Source of the DNA: Candidatus Acetothermia bacterium JdFR-48
GTDB lineage: Bacteria; Bipolaricaulota; Bipolaricaulia; Bipolaricaulales; Bipolaricaulaceae
Direction: 5' to 3'
Assembly (NCBI GenBank): GCA_002011425.1
Contig: MTNJ01000029.1
Coordinates: 7,088-71,087, forward strand
Length of the DNA: 64,000 nucleotides
A program made the position numbers and the translations under genes. Shown here in pieces: positions 35,599 to 44,440 of the stretch. The notes beneath the pieces were generated by a model. The model saw nothing but the letters and a program-made list of their open reading frames with translations. It had not been told where the DNA came from and searched no databases. Each line of letters opens with the position of its first letter. The first letter of the stretch is position 1.

Positions 35599-36263
35599 TG
35601 GAGCTCATCTTCAAGTGGGAATGGCTCCCGGGGTTGGGGAAGGGGCTCGTCCTCACCGTGGAACTCACTGCCGCCTGTATCTCCATCGGAGCAGCCTTCG
35701 GGCTCCTCCTCGCCATTGCACGGCTCTACGGGCGGCACGTGATCTATTGGCTCGCCAGCGCCTACGTCCAATTCTTCCGGGGGACGCCGCTACTCGTACA
35801 ACTATTCATGATTCACTTCGGGCTCGCCGGGTGGGGAATAAGGCTTTCTCCCCTGCTCTCCGGGATTATCGCCATGGGCCTCAACACCGCGGCTTATCAA
35901 GCTGAGTACTTCCGCGGGGCGATCCAAGCGGTGAAGCGGGGCCAAGCTTTGGCAGCCCTGTCCTTGGGCATGACCCGGTGGCAGACCATCCGCTACGTGA
36001 TCCTTCCCCAGGCGCTGCGCTTGGTGCTCCCCGCATGGTCCAATGAGCTCGTCTACATGTTGAAATACACCTCCATCGTTTACCTCATCGGTCTCCCAGA
36101 CCTTATGGGAGTCGGCCGTACTATCGCGAGCAGCAACTTCAGGTTCTTCGAGATCTACGCCGTGGTGGCGTTGATCTATCTCGCATTGGTGCTCTTGATC
36201 ACGTTTGCCCTCAGGTATGTGGAGAGCAGGATTCGGGTGCCGGGACTCGGCACCGCCCGGTGA
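35598..36263 (+). CDS. Amino acid ABC transporter permease (second subunit)
   Basis: 221 residues, HisM family, paralogous to the first permease: YVQFFRGTPLLVQLFMIHFGL and the EAA loop [33 protein letters not shown]. Five membrane helices. With the first permease it should form a heterodimer. Last gene of the transporter operon; argF follows after about 57 bases. Confidence 0.92.
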   Translation: MELIFKWEWLPGLGKGLVLTVELTAACISIGAAFGLLLAIARLYGRHVIYWLASAYVQFFRGTPLLVQLFMIHFGLAGWGIRLSPLLSGIIAMGLNTAAYQAEYFRGAIQAVKRGQALAALSLGMTRWQTIRYVILPQALRLVLPAWSNELVYMLKYTSIVYLIGLPDLMGVGRTIASSNFRFFEIYAVVALIYLALVLLITFALRYVESRIRVPGLGTAR

Positions 36264-36320
36264 TTCCGCGGCCATCGGGGAGCGGGGCTATAGGCCTTTC
36301 AACGCGATTGAAGGGGGACA

Positions 36321-37244
36321 ATGATGAAGTTGCAGAAGAGGGATCTCGTCAGTCTGGCGGATTGGAGCCGAGAGGAGATCTGGGAGGTGCTCGAGCTCGC
36401 CAAGCGCCTCAAGGAGGAACGCCGGGCGGGGATCCGCCACGACCGCGTCCTCAGGGGGAAGACCCTGGCCCTCCTTTTCCAGAAGCCCTCGCTCAGGACC
36501 CGGGTCTCGTTCGCGGTGGGAATGGAGGAGCTCGGGGGAAACGCCCTGTACCTCGGCCCGGACGAGGTCAAGCTCGGGGTGCGAGAGACAATAGAGGATG
36601 TGGCGCTGGTCCTCTCGCGTTACGTCCACGGAGTCATGGCGCGGGTGTTCGAGCACGCGGTGGTGGAAGAACTAGCTCGTTTCGCCACCGTTCCCGTGAT
36701 TAACGGGCTCTCCGACATGTATCATCCCTGCCAGGCCTTGGGGGATATGCTTACTATCTGGGAGTGGAAGCGGCACCTGGAAGGACTCACCTTGGTCTTC
36801 GTGGGCGACCCGAACAACGTAGCGAACTCGCTCATGATCGCCTGCGCCAAGCTGGGCCTCCGCTTCCGATTGGCCTGTCCCGAGGGATATGGTCCGGGGG
36901 AGGAGATCCTGCGACACGTGAGGGGCTCCGGGGGCGAAGTGGAGGTGATCCACGACCCCGCGGAGGCGGTGGAAGGGGCCGAGGTCGTCTACACTGATGT
37001 TTGGGTGTCTATGGGCGAGGAGGCCATCGCGGAGAGGAAGAGGCGAGACTTCGCGGGTTTCACCGTGGACCTCGCGCTCCTCGGGCGAGCGAAGTCCGAC
37101 AGTATCCTCATGCACTGCCTTCCCGCCCATTACGGCGAGGAAATCACTTACGAGGCCGCCCGATCCCGCCACTCCATGATCTTCGAGCAAGCCGAGAACC
37201 GTCTTCATGCCCAGAAGGCCCTCCTCGCTTTGCTCTTGGGCTGA
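36321..37244 (+). CDS. argF: Ornithine carbamoyltransferase
   Basis: 307 residues, standard length. GAAGGGGG precedes ATG-ATG. The carbamoyl-phosphate site is FQKPSLRTRVSF and HPCQALGD; GDPNNVANSLMIACAKLGL and VYTDVWVSMGEE distinguish ornithine from aspartate transcarbamylase; the ornithine loop is LMHCLPAHYGEEI. It makes citrulline in arginine synthesis, or carries out the reverse reaction in the arginine deiminase pathway. Following an amino acid transporter, a link to arginine/ornithine uptake is possible but unproven. Confidence 0.95.
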   Translation: MMKLQKRDLVSLADWSREEIWEVLELAKRLKEERRAGIRHDRVLRGKTLALLFQKPSLRTRVSFAVGMEELGGNALYLGPDEVKLGVRETIEDVALVLSRYVHGVMARVFEHAVVEELARFATVPVINGLSDMYHPCQALGDMLTIWEWKRHLEGLTLVFVGDPNNVANSLMIACAKLGLRFRLACPEGYGPGEEILRHVRGSGGEVEVIHDPAEAVEGAEVVYTDVWVSMGEEAIAERKRRDFAGFTVDLALLGRAKSDSILMHCLPAHYGEEITYEAARSRHSMIFEQAENRLHAQKALLALLLG

Positions 37245-37398
37245 GATGGCCCCCCGCCCTCTCGCCAACTGCCAACCGGCCCTTATTTCGGGGAATGCCC
37301 CCCGGACCTTTGAAATAGGGGCGACTTTGGAGTATAAACAGATTTTGTGTGCGATGGAGGTACTGTTTCTCCTTTCGGCACTCCCTCCTTTGTCCGGC

Positions 37399-37436
37399 GC
37401 GGGGCGATCTTTTCAAGAGGCCCCGCGTTTCCTTTT
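37399..37436 (+). terminator. Probable terminator downstream of argF
   Basis: GCGGGGC (37399–37405) pairs with GCCCCGC (37420–37426); inside, TCTT and AAGA extend the stem around TTC. It is followed by GTTTCCTTTT, a broken T-run. It lies in the 210-base gap between argF and mtnA, which contains no gene. A weak TAAGAT (37440–37445) then precedes the mtnA ATG by nine bases. Confidence 0.6.
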
Positions 37437-37454
37437 GGGTAAGATTTAGCCACG

Positions 37455-38477
37455 ATGTTGAGCCCCATTCAGTGGAAGGACGGAGTCCTCGCGGTCTTGG
37501 ATCAAACGGAACTTCCCTGGCATGAGGTCTGGCTGTCCTTCCGGGAGTGGGAGGGCGTGGCCGAGGCGATTAGGTCCATGCGCGTACGGGGGGCGCCCCT
37601 CATCGGGATCGCCGCTGCCTATGGGTTGGTGCTCTCCGTGTGGCATCTCCCCCAGGACCGTGATCCCGAGGCCCCGTTTCGGACCGCCTTCGCCGGCCTT
37701 GCCCGCACCCGCCCCACCGCGGTGAACCTCTTTCGTGCATTGGAGCGGATGCACGACGTCTTCCGACGCCAACGCGGGCTGGAAGGCTTGCGCGAGGCTC
37801 TCCTCGCCGAGGCCGAGCGGATCCACCACGAGGAGGTAGAGGCTTGTAGGACCATGGGGAGCTTGGGGGCCGACCTCCTACCCTCGGCGGCGAAGGTGGT
37901 CACCATCTGTAACACGGGGGCCTTGGCCACTGGGGGATACGGCACTGCCCTGGGGGTGGTGCGAGCCGCATGGGAGGTGGGAAAACTTTCCCTGGTCTAC
38001 CTACTTGAGACGCGGCCCAGACTCCAAGGGGCTCGCCTCACTGCCTGGGAGCTGCTCCAAGAGGGGATTTCCTTCCGACTGGTCGTGGACTCCGCTATCG
38101 GTTGGCTCTTCGCCACCGAGCCGATCGATGCTGTCCTCGTCGGGGCCGATCACATCGCCCGGAACGGGGACACCGCCAACAAGATCGGAACTTATACCCT
38201 GGCCGCGCTTGCCGTCCGCCATCGGGTCCCCTTTTACGTGGTCGCACCCACTTCCACCATCGACCCCCGGCTCCCGGCTGGGAGCGGGATCCCGATCGAG
38301 GAACGGGACGAAAGCGAGGTCATTTCCCCCTACGGGATGCGGTTCGCGCCGGAGGGTGCCCGCGCTTGGAACCCGGCCTTCGACGTCACCCCCGCCGAGC
38401 TCATCACCGCCATCGTGACCGAGCGAGGAGTATTGTGGCCGCCCTACGGGGAATCCATCGGCGGGCTCTTCGAGTAG
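37455..38477 (+). CDS. mtnA: S-methyl-5-thioribose-1-phosphate isomerase
   Basis: 340 residues of the eIF2B-like family. MRVRGAPLIGIAAAYGL, VVTICNTGALATGGYGTALGV with the catalytic Cys, LLETRPRLQGARLTAWEL and VGADHIARNGDTANKIGTY with the catalytic Asp are all present. It isomerises MTR-1-P to MTRu-1-P in methionine salvage; relatives act on ribose-1,5-bisphosphate, so specificity is by family. There is no Shine-Dalgarno before the ATG. Confidence 0.93.
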   Translation: MLSPIQWKDGVLAVLDQTELPWHEVWLSFREWEGVAEAIRSMRVRGAPLIGIAAAYGLVLSVWHLPQDRDPEAPFRTAFAGLARTRPTAVNLFRALERMHDVFRRQRGLEGLREALLAEAERIHHEEVEACRTMGSLGADLLPSAAKVVTICNTGALATGGYGTALGVVRAAWEVGKLSLVYLLETRPRLQGARLTAWELLQEGISFRLVVDSAIGWLFATEPIDAVLVGADHIARNGDTANKIGTYTLAALAVRHRVPFYVVAPTSTIDPRLPAGSGIPIEERDESEVISPYGMRFAPEGARAWNPAFDVTPAELITAIVTERGVLWPPYGESIGGLFE

Positions 38478-38489
38478 AAAAAATAAAAA

Positions 38490-38561
38490 TGGAGGCGAGC
38501 GGATTCGAACCGCCGACCTCCTGCTTGCAAAGCAGGCGCTCTCCCACTGAGCTACGCCCCC
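38490..38561 (-). tRNA. tRNA-Ala (anticodon TGC)
   Basis: Minus strand. Acceptor GGGGGCG pairs with CGCCTCC with one G–T pair; D-arm GCTC…GAGC; anticodon arm CCTGC–TTTGCAA–GCAGG giving TGC; T-arm GGCGG–TTCGAAT–CCGCT. The discriminator is A (38490). CCA is not encoded; T-rich sequence follows directly and may end transcription. 72 bases. Confidence 0.97.
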
Positions 38562-38597
38562 GTACGGAGCTAATCCTAGATCTTCCCAATGGGACCT

Positions 38598-38936
38598 TCA
38601 AGGACCGGTTGTGTTCTCGGATACACAGCGCCAGACCACTTCTCCAGAGAAGGGATTCCAGCGTATGGGGATGAGGACGCCGTCCTCACAACGTGGAAAG
38701 AGGGCTCCCTCCACGCGCGCCTCTAGGCTTGCCGCGTCTGGACCCTTCAACACGAGATCCACCGGCCCCTGGATCGCGATGGTCAATCGTCCCTCCTGAG
38801 GCGAGCCCTCGATCCGCAAGGGGCCGGCGAGTCTTATCGCGATGCCTTCGCGCTGAATCGCGCGCAGAGTGAACACTGCGAAGGCCATCAGTCCCACGAG
38901 GAGCAGGCACAGGAGAATGAGAATCCACCGTTCCAT
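38598..38936 (-). CDS. Small membrane-anchored protein of unknown function
   Basis: 112 residues with a clear GGAGGTGAGGCG site before the ATG, four bases after the patatin-like stop. One N-terminal helix (WILILLCLLLVGLMAFAVFTL) anchors a small beta-rich domain (LRIEGSPQEGRLTIAIQGPVDL, VWRCVSENTTGP). No family recognised. It is probably co-expressed with the patatin-like gene, and tRNA-Ala follows on the same strand. Confidence 0.72.
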   Translation of the reverse strand: MERWILILLCLLLVGLMAFAVFTLRAIQREGIAIRLAGPLRIEGSPQEGRLTIAIQGPVDLVLKGPDAASLEARVEGALFPRCEDGVLIPIRWNPFSGEVVWRCVSENTTGP

Positions 38937-38940
38937 CGCC

Positions 38941-39894
38941 TCACCTCCCCTCCCCAGCGACCTTAGAGTAGAGTTCCGGGAGGGCAGCTTCCATGGCCTG
39001 CTCCCCCGCGGTGATGTTTTCCTCCGCGTTCAAGTAGCTGCGGATGTAGCTTCCGTCCCTCTTCGGGAACTCCGGCCGTACGAGGACATCCGGAGGCCAA
39101 AGTTTTAGTTTCAGTTCCGTGATTTCCTTGAGGAGGATGAGGGCGGATTGGTTGAGGAGCGAGAAGAGTCCAGGGAGTGGGCGTTCCCGGGGCCGTTCCA
39201 ATTTGGTCTCGAGGAATTCGAGGAGCGATGCGGGGACCCAAGGATGGTCCTCCAGAGCCCGGAGCCGCTCCTCCAGCTCGTCCCAGAGGCTGCGGCGTTC
39301 AGGAGTGGTGGGAATGGGCCGCGGACCGACGTCCACCCCGATTACGATCTCCGCCCCGAGCTCCCGACACGGCTGCACCGGGACCGGTTCCACCATCCCC
39401 CCGTCCACGAGGATCCGTCCCCGCCAGCGTACCGGCCGGAAGATCCCCGGGATGGCGGTGGAGGCCCGCAGCGCTTCCACCAGCGACCCCTCACGGATTA
39501 CCACCGCCTCGCCTGTATCGAGGTCGGTGGCCACAACGGCGAAGGGTATTTTCAAGTCCTCGATACGCAAGTCCCCGAATACGGAGCGCAGGTACCTCTC
39601 CAATTCCGCCCCGGAGCTCAGGCCCGCCCGGGGAAAGGTGGGGAGAAAGGTACGCACAAGCTGGGGAAGGGAGGCCTTCCGCCACTCTTCCTCGATACGC
39701 GATGTGGGGACCCCGGCGGCGTAAGCTCCCCCCACCATGGCCCCGATGCTCGAGCCGGCCACCGCCACGACCTCTATCCCCTCGCGCTCCAAGATCTTCA
39801 AAACACCCACGTGGGCCGCCCCCCGGGCGCCCCCGCTTCCGAGGGCTAGCCCCACCCGGATGCCGCTCTTCCGCCCTACACTTTTGTCCGTCAT
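38941..39894 (-). CDS. Patatin-like phospholipase (RssA/NTE family)
   Basis: 317 residues. The oxyanion motif GSGGARG is at 19–25, the nucleophile Ser49 in GSSIGA, and the catalytic Asp in ILVDGGMVEPVP. STAIPGIFRP is conserved in RssA-type lipases. It probably hydrolyses phospholipids at the inner membrane. The C-terminal 100 residues extend past the core. Its start is only 22 bases from the divergent uvrC start. A TATCAT on its strand ends eight bases before the ATG, again without a Shine-Dalgarno. Confidence 0.9.
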   Translation of the reverse strand: MTDKSVGRKSGIRVGLALGSGGARGAAHVGVLKILEREGIEVVAVAGSSIGAMVGGAYAAGVPTSRIEEEWRKASLPQLVRTFLPTFPRAGLSSGAELERYLRSVFGDLRIEDLKIPFAVVATDLDTGEAVVIREGSLVEALRASTAIPGIFRPVRWRGRILVDGGMVEPVPVQPCRELGAEIVIGVDVGPRPIPTTPERRSLWDELEERLRALEDHPWVPASLLEFLETKLERPRERPLPGLFSLLNQSALILLKEITELKLKLWPPDVLVRPEFPKRDGSYIRSYLNAEENITAGEQAMEAALPELYSKVAGEGR

Positions 39895-39916
39895 CGGCTA
39901 GCATGATACCCGAGCT

Positions 39917-41764
39917 ATGGGTGAGGCACCGGGGAACGTGCTCCGGGAGAAGTGGAAGAGCTTGCCGGATTCCCCGGGGGTCTACATTTTCCTCGGGGAG
40001 GAAGGGGAAGTGCTGTACGTCGGGAAAGCCGCCTCGCTTCGTGACCGGGTGCGTTCCTACTTCCAGCGCGGGAGCTCGCCCAAGGCGTGGGAGATCCTTC
40101 ACGAGGCCGTGGACCTCGATTACGTGGTGACCCGGAACGAGGCCGAGGCCCTGATCCTGGAGGATGCCCTCATCAAGAAGCATCGTCCCCGGTTCAACAC
40201 CCGCCTCCGAGACGACAAGCGTTATCCCTACGTGAAGATCACGGCAGAACGGTTCCCCCGGGTGACGCTGGTGCGACGCCCGGAGAACGACGGGGCCCGC
40301 TACTTCGGGCCGTTCACGTCCTCCAAAGCCCTCCGGCGTATGCTCTCCCTGGCCCAGAAGCTCTTTCCCCTCCGGACTTGCAACCTGGACCTGGATTCGG
40401 GGAAGAGGTACCGCCCGTGTCTCTATTACCACCTAGGGAAGTGCGCCGGCCCCTGTGCCGGGGAGGTCTCCCCCGAGGAGTACCGCCGCCACGTGGAGGG
40501 GGTGACCGCGCTCCTCTCGGGACGGACGGAGGAGTTGTTGGCGGAGCTGCGGGTGCGCATGGAGAGGGCGGCCGCCGCAGAGCGGTTCGAAGAGGCGGCG
40601 CACCTGCGGGATGCGATCCGTGCCCTGGAGCGGATCCGGGAGCGCCAGGTGGTGGCCTTGCCCGAGTCCGTGGACCTCGACGCTGTGGGAATTGCTCTGG
40701 GAGATCGGCGGGGATACGGCCTCGTCCTCCTCGTACGCGGAGGACGTCTCATCGGAAAGGAGGGGTTTCCCCTCGTGGTCCCCGAGGGGAGCACTTCCGA
40801 GGAGGTCCTAGGGGAATTCCTAGATCAGTACTACACCCGGACCACATCGGTACCCTCAGAGGTGCTCATCCCCTTCGCGATCCCCGAGGCCGAGGCGCTG
40901 GAGGAGTACCTCTCCTCCCGGCGGGGGAAGGCGGTGGTGCGGGTCCCCGCGCGGGGGAGGCGGCGAGAGCTCGTGGAGATGGCCGGCCGTAACGCGGCCT
41001 TCGCCCTCGCACGGGCGGCGTCCGAGGAGGCCTCCTTTCCTCAGGATGAGGGGGCGTTGGAGGAGTTGGCCGAAGCCCTGGACCTCCCCACGCGGCCGTG
41101 GCGGATCGAGGCCTTCGACATTTCAAACATCAGGGGGAAGGAGGCTACGGGTTCCATGGTGGTCTTCGTGGGGGGGAAGCCCCGCCGCGATGCCTACCGG
41201 CGGTTCCGAGTCCGGATCTCCGGGAAGCCAGACGACTACGCAATGATGGGGGAAGTGCTCCGACGGCGTTTTTCCCACGGGCTGCGGGAACTCCAGGAGG
41301 CGAGGCCCGGCGGTAAGTTCTCCGAGTTCCCCGACCTGGTCCTGGTCGACGGCGGTAGGGGCCAGCTCAACGTGGCACTCCGGGTCCTGGGAGAACTCGG
41401 GCTTTCCGGAATCGAGGTGGCCGCGCTGGCGAAGCGCGAGGAGGAGATCTACCGCCCCGGCCATGCGGGGCCGATCCAGCTATCCCGTGATTCCGCGGCG
41501 CTCAAGTTGCTCCAACGATTACGGGACGAAGCCCACCGGTTCGCCGTAGAGTATCACCGGCTCCTGCGGCGGAAGGAAACGTTGGCAAGCCTGTTGGACT
41601 CCGTGCCCGGGATCGGGCCGCGGCGAAAGGCGCTCCTCTTAAAGCATTTCGGGTCGCTGGAGGAGCTTAAACGGGCATCCCTAGAGGAACTCCTCTCCCT
41701 CCCGGGCCTTCCCCACTCCATCGCCCACACCCTCTACAAAGCCCTCCACGGCGAGGCCCGCTAG
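39917..41764 (+). CDS. uvrC: Excinuclease ABC subunit C
   Basis: 615 residues, full length. The GIY-YIG nuclease is PGVYIFLGEEGEVLYVGKA…RDRVRSYF. A Cys cluster follows (RTCNLD, RPCLYYHLGKCAGPC), then the UVR helix pair (RFEEAAHLRDAIRALERIR), the RNase H-like 5' nuclease (AFDISNIRGKEATGSMVVF, LVDGGRGQLNVA), and the helix-hairpin-helix end (VPGIGPRRKALLLKHFGSLEELK). It makes both incisions in nucleotide excision repair. Confidence 0.97.
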   Translation: MGEAPGNVLREKWKSLPDSPGVYIFLGEEGEVLYVGKAASLRDRVRSYFQRGSSPKAWEILHEAVDLDYVVTRNEAEALILEDALIKKHRPRFNTRLRDDKRYPYVKITAERFPRVTLVRRPENDGARYFGPFTSSKALRRMLSLAQKLFPLRTCNLDLDSGKRYRPCLYYHLGKCAGPCAGEVSPEEYRRHVEGVTALLSGRTEELLAELRVRMERAAAAERFEEAAHLRDAIRALERIRERQVVALPESVDLDAVGIALGDRRGYGLVLLVRGGRLIGKEGFPLVVPEGSTSEEVLGEFLDQYYTRTTSVPSEVLIPFAIPEAEALEEYLSSRRGKAVVRVPARGRRRELVEMAGRNAAFALARAASEEASFPQDEGALEELAEALDLPTRPWRIEAFDISNIRGKEATGSMVVFVGGKPRRDAYRRFRVRISGKPDDYAMMGEVLRRRFSHGLRELQEARPGGKFSEFPDLVLVDGGRGQLNVALRVLGELGLSGIEVAALAKREEEIYRPGHAGPIQLSRDSAALKLLQRLRDEAHRFAVEYHRLLRRKETLASLLDSVPGIGPRRKALLLKHFGSLEELKRASLEELLSLPGLPHSIAHTLYKALHGEAR

Positions 41765-41870
41765 ATTCCGATCCCGAGCGCTCACGGGCCCTCCCGAACA
41801 CGTAATCCAGAGGTCGAGGGGAAACGGAGCGCTTCTCCGATGGGCCGGAGATACGCCCTCAACCACGCCC

Positions 41871-42468
41871 TCAACCGCGGCGCAGGACGGCCGTAAACGC
41901 CCGGGCAGGGCGACCGTAGCTCATGAGCTCCCCGCGATCTGTGACCTCGAGCCCGCGCCGAAATCCCGGATTCCCTCCCGCAGCTCCCCGAAATCCACAT
42001 CCCCCACCGTAATGGCCCCCGCCGGCGAGAGGACCTTCAGGGCGCGCTCGAGGAAGGGCCGCGGGTCCGCGCGATCGTGGAGGACCCAAAGGAAGGCCGC
42101 CCGGTCGAAGCCGCCTTCCCTGGGGAAACCGAGGAAATCGGCTCGCACAAACCGCACCGGGAGATCGATTCCCGAGGCCACATCCCGGGCCGCGAGGAAC
42201 CCCTCGCCGGTGTCTACGGCCACGACCTCCGCCACCCCGGGGACCGAAGCGAAGAGGACGAGAAGATCCCCGTACCGCAGCCCACATCCAGCACCCGGCC
42301 CCTCAATATCACACACAGCGTCTCCACGATCCCCCACCGCACCTCCATCTCGCGGCGCCGCTCGGGGAAGGAGGCCATCGCGCTCCCCAGGAGCCAGTAG
42401 AAGAGATCGGGGTCGGCCCCGCTTTCACGGAAGCGCTCCAGAGCGGCGATAAAGAAAGACCGGAGATA
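41871..42468 (-). pseudogene. Class I SAM-dependent methyltransferase, broken by two frameshifts
   Basis: Three successive frames on the minus strand make one protein. Frame A, from just after the hypA stop, reads FFIAALERFRESGADPDLF … GRVLDVGCGTG, the SAM-binding glycine loop. At GGGG (42268–42271) it moves to frame B: DLLVLFASV, VVAVDTGEGF (acidic ribose-binding end), FDRAAFLWVLHD, ITVGDVDFGEL. At TTT (41961–41963) it moves to frame C: RRGLEVTDRGELMSYG, stop at 41871. One extra G and one extra T would restore a continuous protein of about 195–200 residues. No clear start is left upstream; an internal ATG near 42382 exists. Decay or sequencing error cannot be separated here. Confidence 0.75.
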
Positions 42469-42858
42469 TCAGCCCGTTTCAACCCGTTCCTCCACCGTCA
42501 GGGCCACTACCGCCAGGTCCCGGCCCTCCACGATCTCGACGCGGGCGTCACAGCGCGGACACGAGAGCACCGGGACCCGCACGTGCCAGCCCTCCGCGGC
42601 GAGGTACTTCGCGTCCCCCCCGTACCCGCAAGCGAGGCACCTCACCCGCACGGGCACCGTTTCGATCGCGAGTTCCGAGCCCGCGAGCTCCGTCCCCTCG
42701 GTGACGAGCGACCAGGCCTCCCGGAGCGCCTCCCGGGAGAGGACGAGGAGCTCCCCCTGGCGCAGGTGGACCTTCTTCACCCGCCCCCTCACGGGGTCCT
42801 CGGCCAACCGCGCCCGTAGAGACTCGAGCAGGGAGAGGGCGAGGGAGTACTCGTGCAT
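42469..42858 (-). CDS. hypA: Hydrogenase nickel incorporation protein HypA
   Basis: 129 residues. MHEYSLALSLL at the N-terminus provides His2 for nickel, and two Cys pairs (RCLACGYGG and LSCPRCDAR) form the structural zinc site. It works with HypB to load nickel into the hydrogenase large subunit. Its start shares bases with the hypB stop (TGATG). HypC–F are not in the window. Confidence 0.95.
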   Translation of the reverse strand: MHEYSLALSLLESLRARLAEDPVRGRVKKVHLRQGELLVLSREALREAWSLVTEGTELAGSELAIETVPVRVRCLACGYGGDAKYLAAEGWHVRVPVLSCPRCDARVEIVEGRDLAVVALTVEERVETG

Positions 42859-43502
42859 CAGATGCCCAGGGCGGAGAGGAGTTCCTCGATCCCGCGGCCG
42901 ATCTTGGCGTCAGTGAGGATCGCGATCCCATGTGGGTTCACCGTCCGATAGTCGGCCACGAGCCGCTGGGGGTCGACGCCCACCACCTCAGCGAGGTCCA
43001 CCTTGTTGATCACCATCACATCCGTTTGGGCGAAGATCTTGGGGTGCTTGCGCACCATGTCACCGCCCTCCGTCACCGAGATGACCACGATGTCCATCTC
43101 CGTCCCCAGGGGGAAATCGGCCGGGCACACGAGATTTCCCACGTTCTCGATGAAGAGGATGTCGATCTCGTCCAGAGGGAGCTCCTCGAGGATGTGGTGG
43201 ACCCGGTGGGCGTCCAAGTGGCAGTCGTCGCCGGTATTGATGTTGGCGGCCGGGAGCCCCGCCTGCCGGAAGCGGCGGTAATCGTCGTCTCCGGCCACGT
43301 CACCGGCCACGGCCCCCGCCCTTAACCCCCGGCGTCGAAGGGCCTCCGCGAGCCGCAGGATTACCGTAGTCTTTCCCGAGCCGATGGCCCCCATCACGTT
43401 GAAGGCCTTCACCCCGTGGGTGCTCAGGAGTTCATAGTTCTTCCCGGCTAACTCCAACTGTTTCTTCAGGATATCCTCGAAACCTACGCGAATCTCATGC
43501 AT
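42858..43502 (-). CDS. hypB: Hydrogenase nickel incorporation GTPase HypB
   Basis: 214 residues. P-loop GAIGSGKTT, the metal-binding GDDCHLDAHRVHH, ENVGNLVCPADF, and the base motif INKVDLAE. The His-rich N-terminal nickel store and the CCxxC motif of some HypB proteins are absent. It is divergent from the mbh operon and serves its [NiFe] subunit. The ATG has no close Shine-Dalgarno. Confidence 0.95.
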   Translation of the reverse strand: MHEIRVGFEDILKKQLELAGKNYELLSTHGVKAFNVMGAIGSGKTTVILRLAEALRRRGLRAGAVAGDVAGDDDYRRFRQAGLPAANINTGDDCHLDAHRVHHILEELPLDEIDILFIENVGNLVCPADFPLGTEMDIVVISVTEGGDMVRKHPKIFAQTDVMVINKVDLAEVVGVDPQRLVADYRTVNPHGIAILTDAKIGRGIEELLSALGI

Positions 43503-43622
43503 GGCCCAACGAGGGTAAATCTCCTGGTCCCGCCCCGCAAGCGGCCAGTCCTATATGACCACGATCATCTTTTTTAATGACAGAAATCATAACGCCGATT
43601 GCAGCGTACACGCCCGTCAAAT

Positions 43623-43652
43623 TTGCCTCCTTGGGTCACTTGGGTGTATAGT
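43623..43652 (+). promoter_or_regulatory. Promoter of the mbh operon (TTGCCT–N18–TATAGT)
   Basis: TTGCCT (43623–43628), 18 bases and TATAGT (43647–43652). The mbhA ATG comes nine bases after the -10 and has no Shine-Dalgarno, so the 8-kb message would begin almost at the start codon. The 160-base gap to hypB is otherwise empty of genes. Confidence 0.55.
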
Positions 43653-43661
43653 TCTCACACC

Positions 43662-44177
43662 ATGCGCAAATGGGGGGCATGGGCAACAAGTGCAGTCTTC
43701 ATCTATATTGTTTACCTTATTCTGACACTTTGGACGGGGGAGCTGGGACTCTGGTCCCTAGGCGAGCTCATAACTGGGGCTGTAATAGCCCTCTTGGGAG
43801 CTATTCCCCTGGGAAATATCGTGTGGAAGCGTGGCGACGTGCGGTTGCTTCAACCCCACCGTTGGATTCTCTTCCTCTTCTACCTCATTGGGCCCTTCTT
43901 CTTCTCTATGGCACGGGCCAACATCGACGTGGCGTACCGCGTGATCACGGGGAGGATCAAGCCTGGGATCGTACGGTTCCAGCCCCATCTCAAAACCGAC
44001 TTCGGTCGGACATTGCTCGCGAATTCCATCACGCTCACCCCCGGGACCCTTACTGTGGACGTAGACGATGGGACCGGTGAATTCTACGTACACTGGATCT
44101 ATGTGAAGAACCCAGAACCCCGACCGGAGGAGGTCTGCGGGCCCTTCCCTACCTGGGCGAGGAGGATCGCCGAATGA
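43662..44177 (+). CDS. mbhA: Membrane-bound hydrogenase subunit MbhA (MrpE-like antiporter subunit)
   Basis: 171 residues from the ATG at 43662; a longer upstream frame would cover the promoter and is rejected. MrpE/MnhE family: two or three helices (WATSAVFIYIVYLILTLWTG, ELITGAVIALLGAIPLGNIVW, WILFLFYLIGPFFFSMARANID), then LANSITLTPGTLTVDV, the family signature, and YVHWIYVKN. Part of the sodium/proton antiporter module of the Mbh complex. First of 14 coupled genes. Confidence 0.9.
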   Translation: MRKWGAWATSAVFIYIVYLILTLWTGELGLWSLGELITGAVIALLGAIPLGNIVWKRGDVRLLQPHRWILFLFYLIGPFFFSMARANIDVAYRVITGRIKPGIVRFQPHLKTDFGRTLLANSITLTPGTLTVDVDDGTGEFYVHWIYVKNPEPRPEEVCGPFPTWARRIAE

Positions 44178-44440
44178 TCGCGGAATTCGGGTTCTTGGTG
44201 GCCGCGGCGGTGCTCGTAGGATACGTGTTCGTGAGCATGGGAAGGCTCATGGCGGGCCCCACCACCCCCGATAGGGCCGTGGCATTGGACACCATAAATA
44301 CCCTGGTGGTGGCCACCATGGTGCTATTGGGGACCGCCTTTGGACAGGTGGTATTGGTGGATGTGGCCATTGTCTACGCGCTCCTCTCCTTCATCGCCAC
44401 TCTCTACATCGCCCGGTATCTGGAAGGGGGGCTCCGATGA
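44174..44440 (+). CDS. mbhB: MbhB (MrpF-like antiporter subunit)
   Basis: 88 residues with three helices. GPTTPDRAVALDTINTLVVA is the MrpF signature (G-P-x-x-P-D-R-v-x-A-L-D). ATGA overlaps on both sides. Confidence 0.92.
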   Translation: MIAEFGFLVAAAVLVGYVFVSMGRLMAGPTTPDRAVALDTINTLVVATMVLLGTAFGQVVLVDVAIVYALLSFIATLYIARYLEGGLR

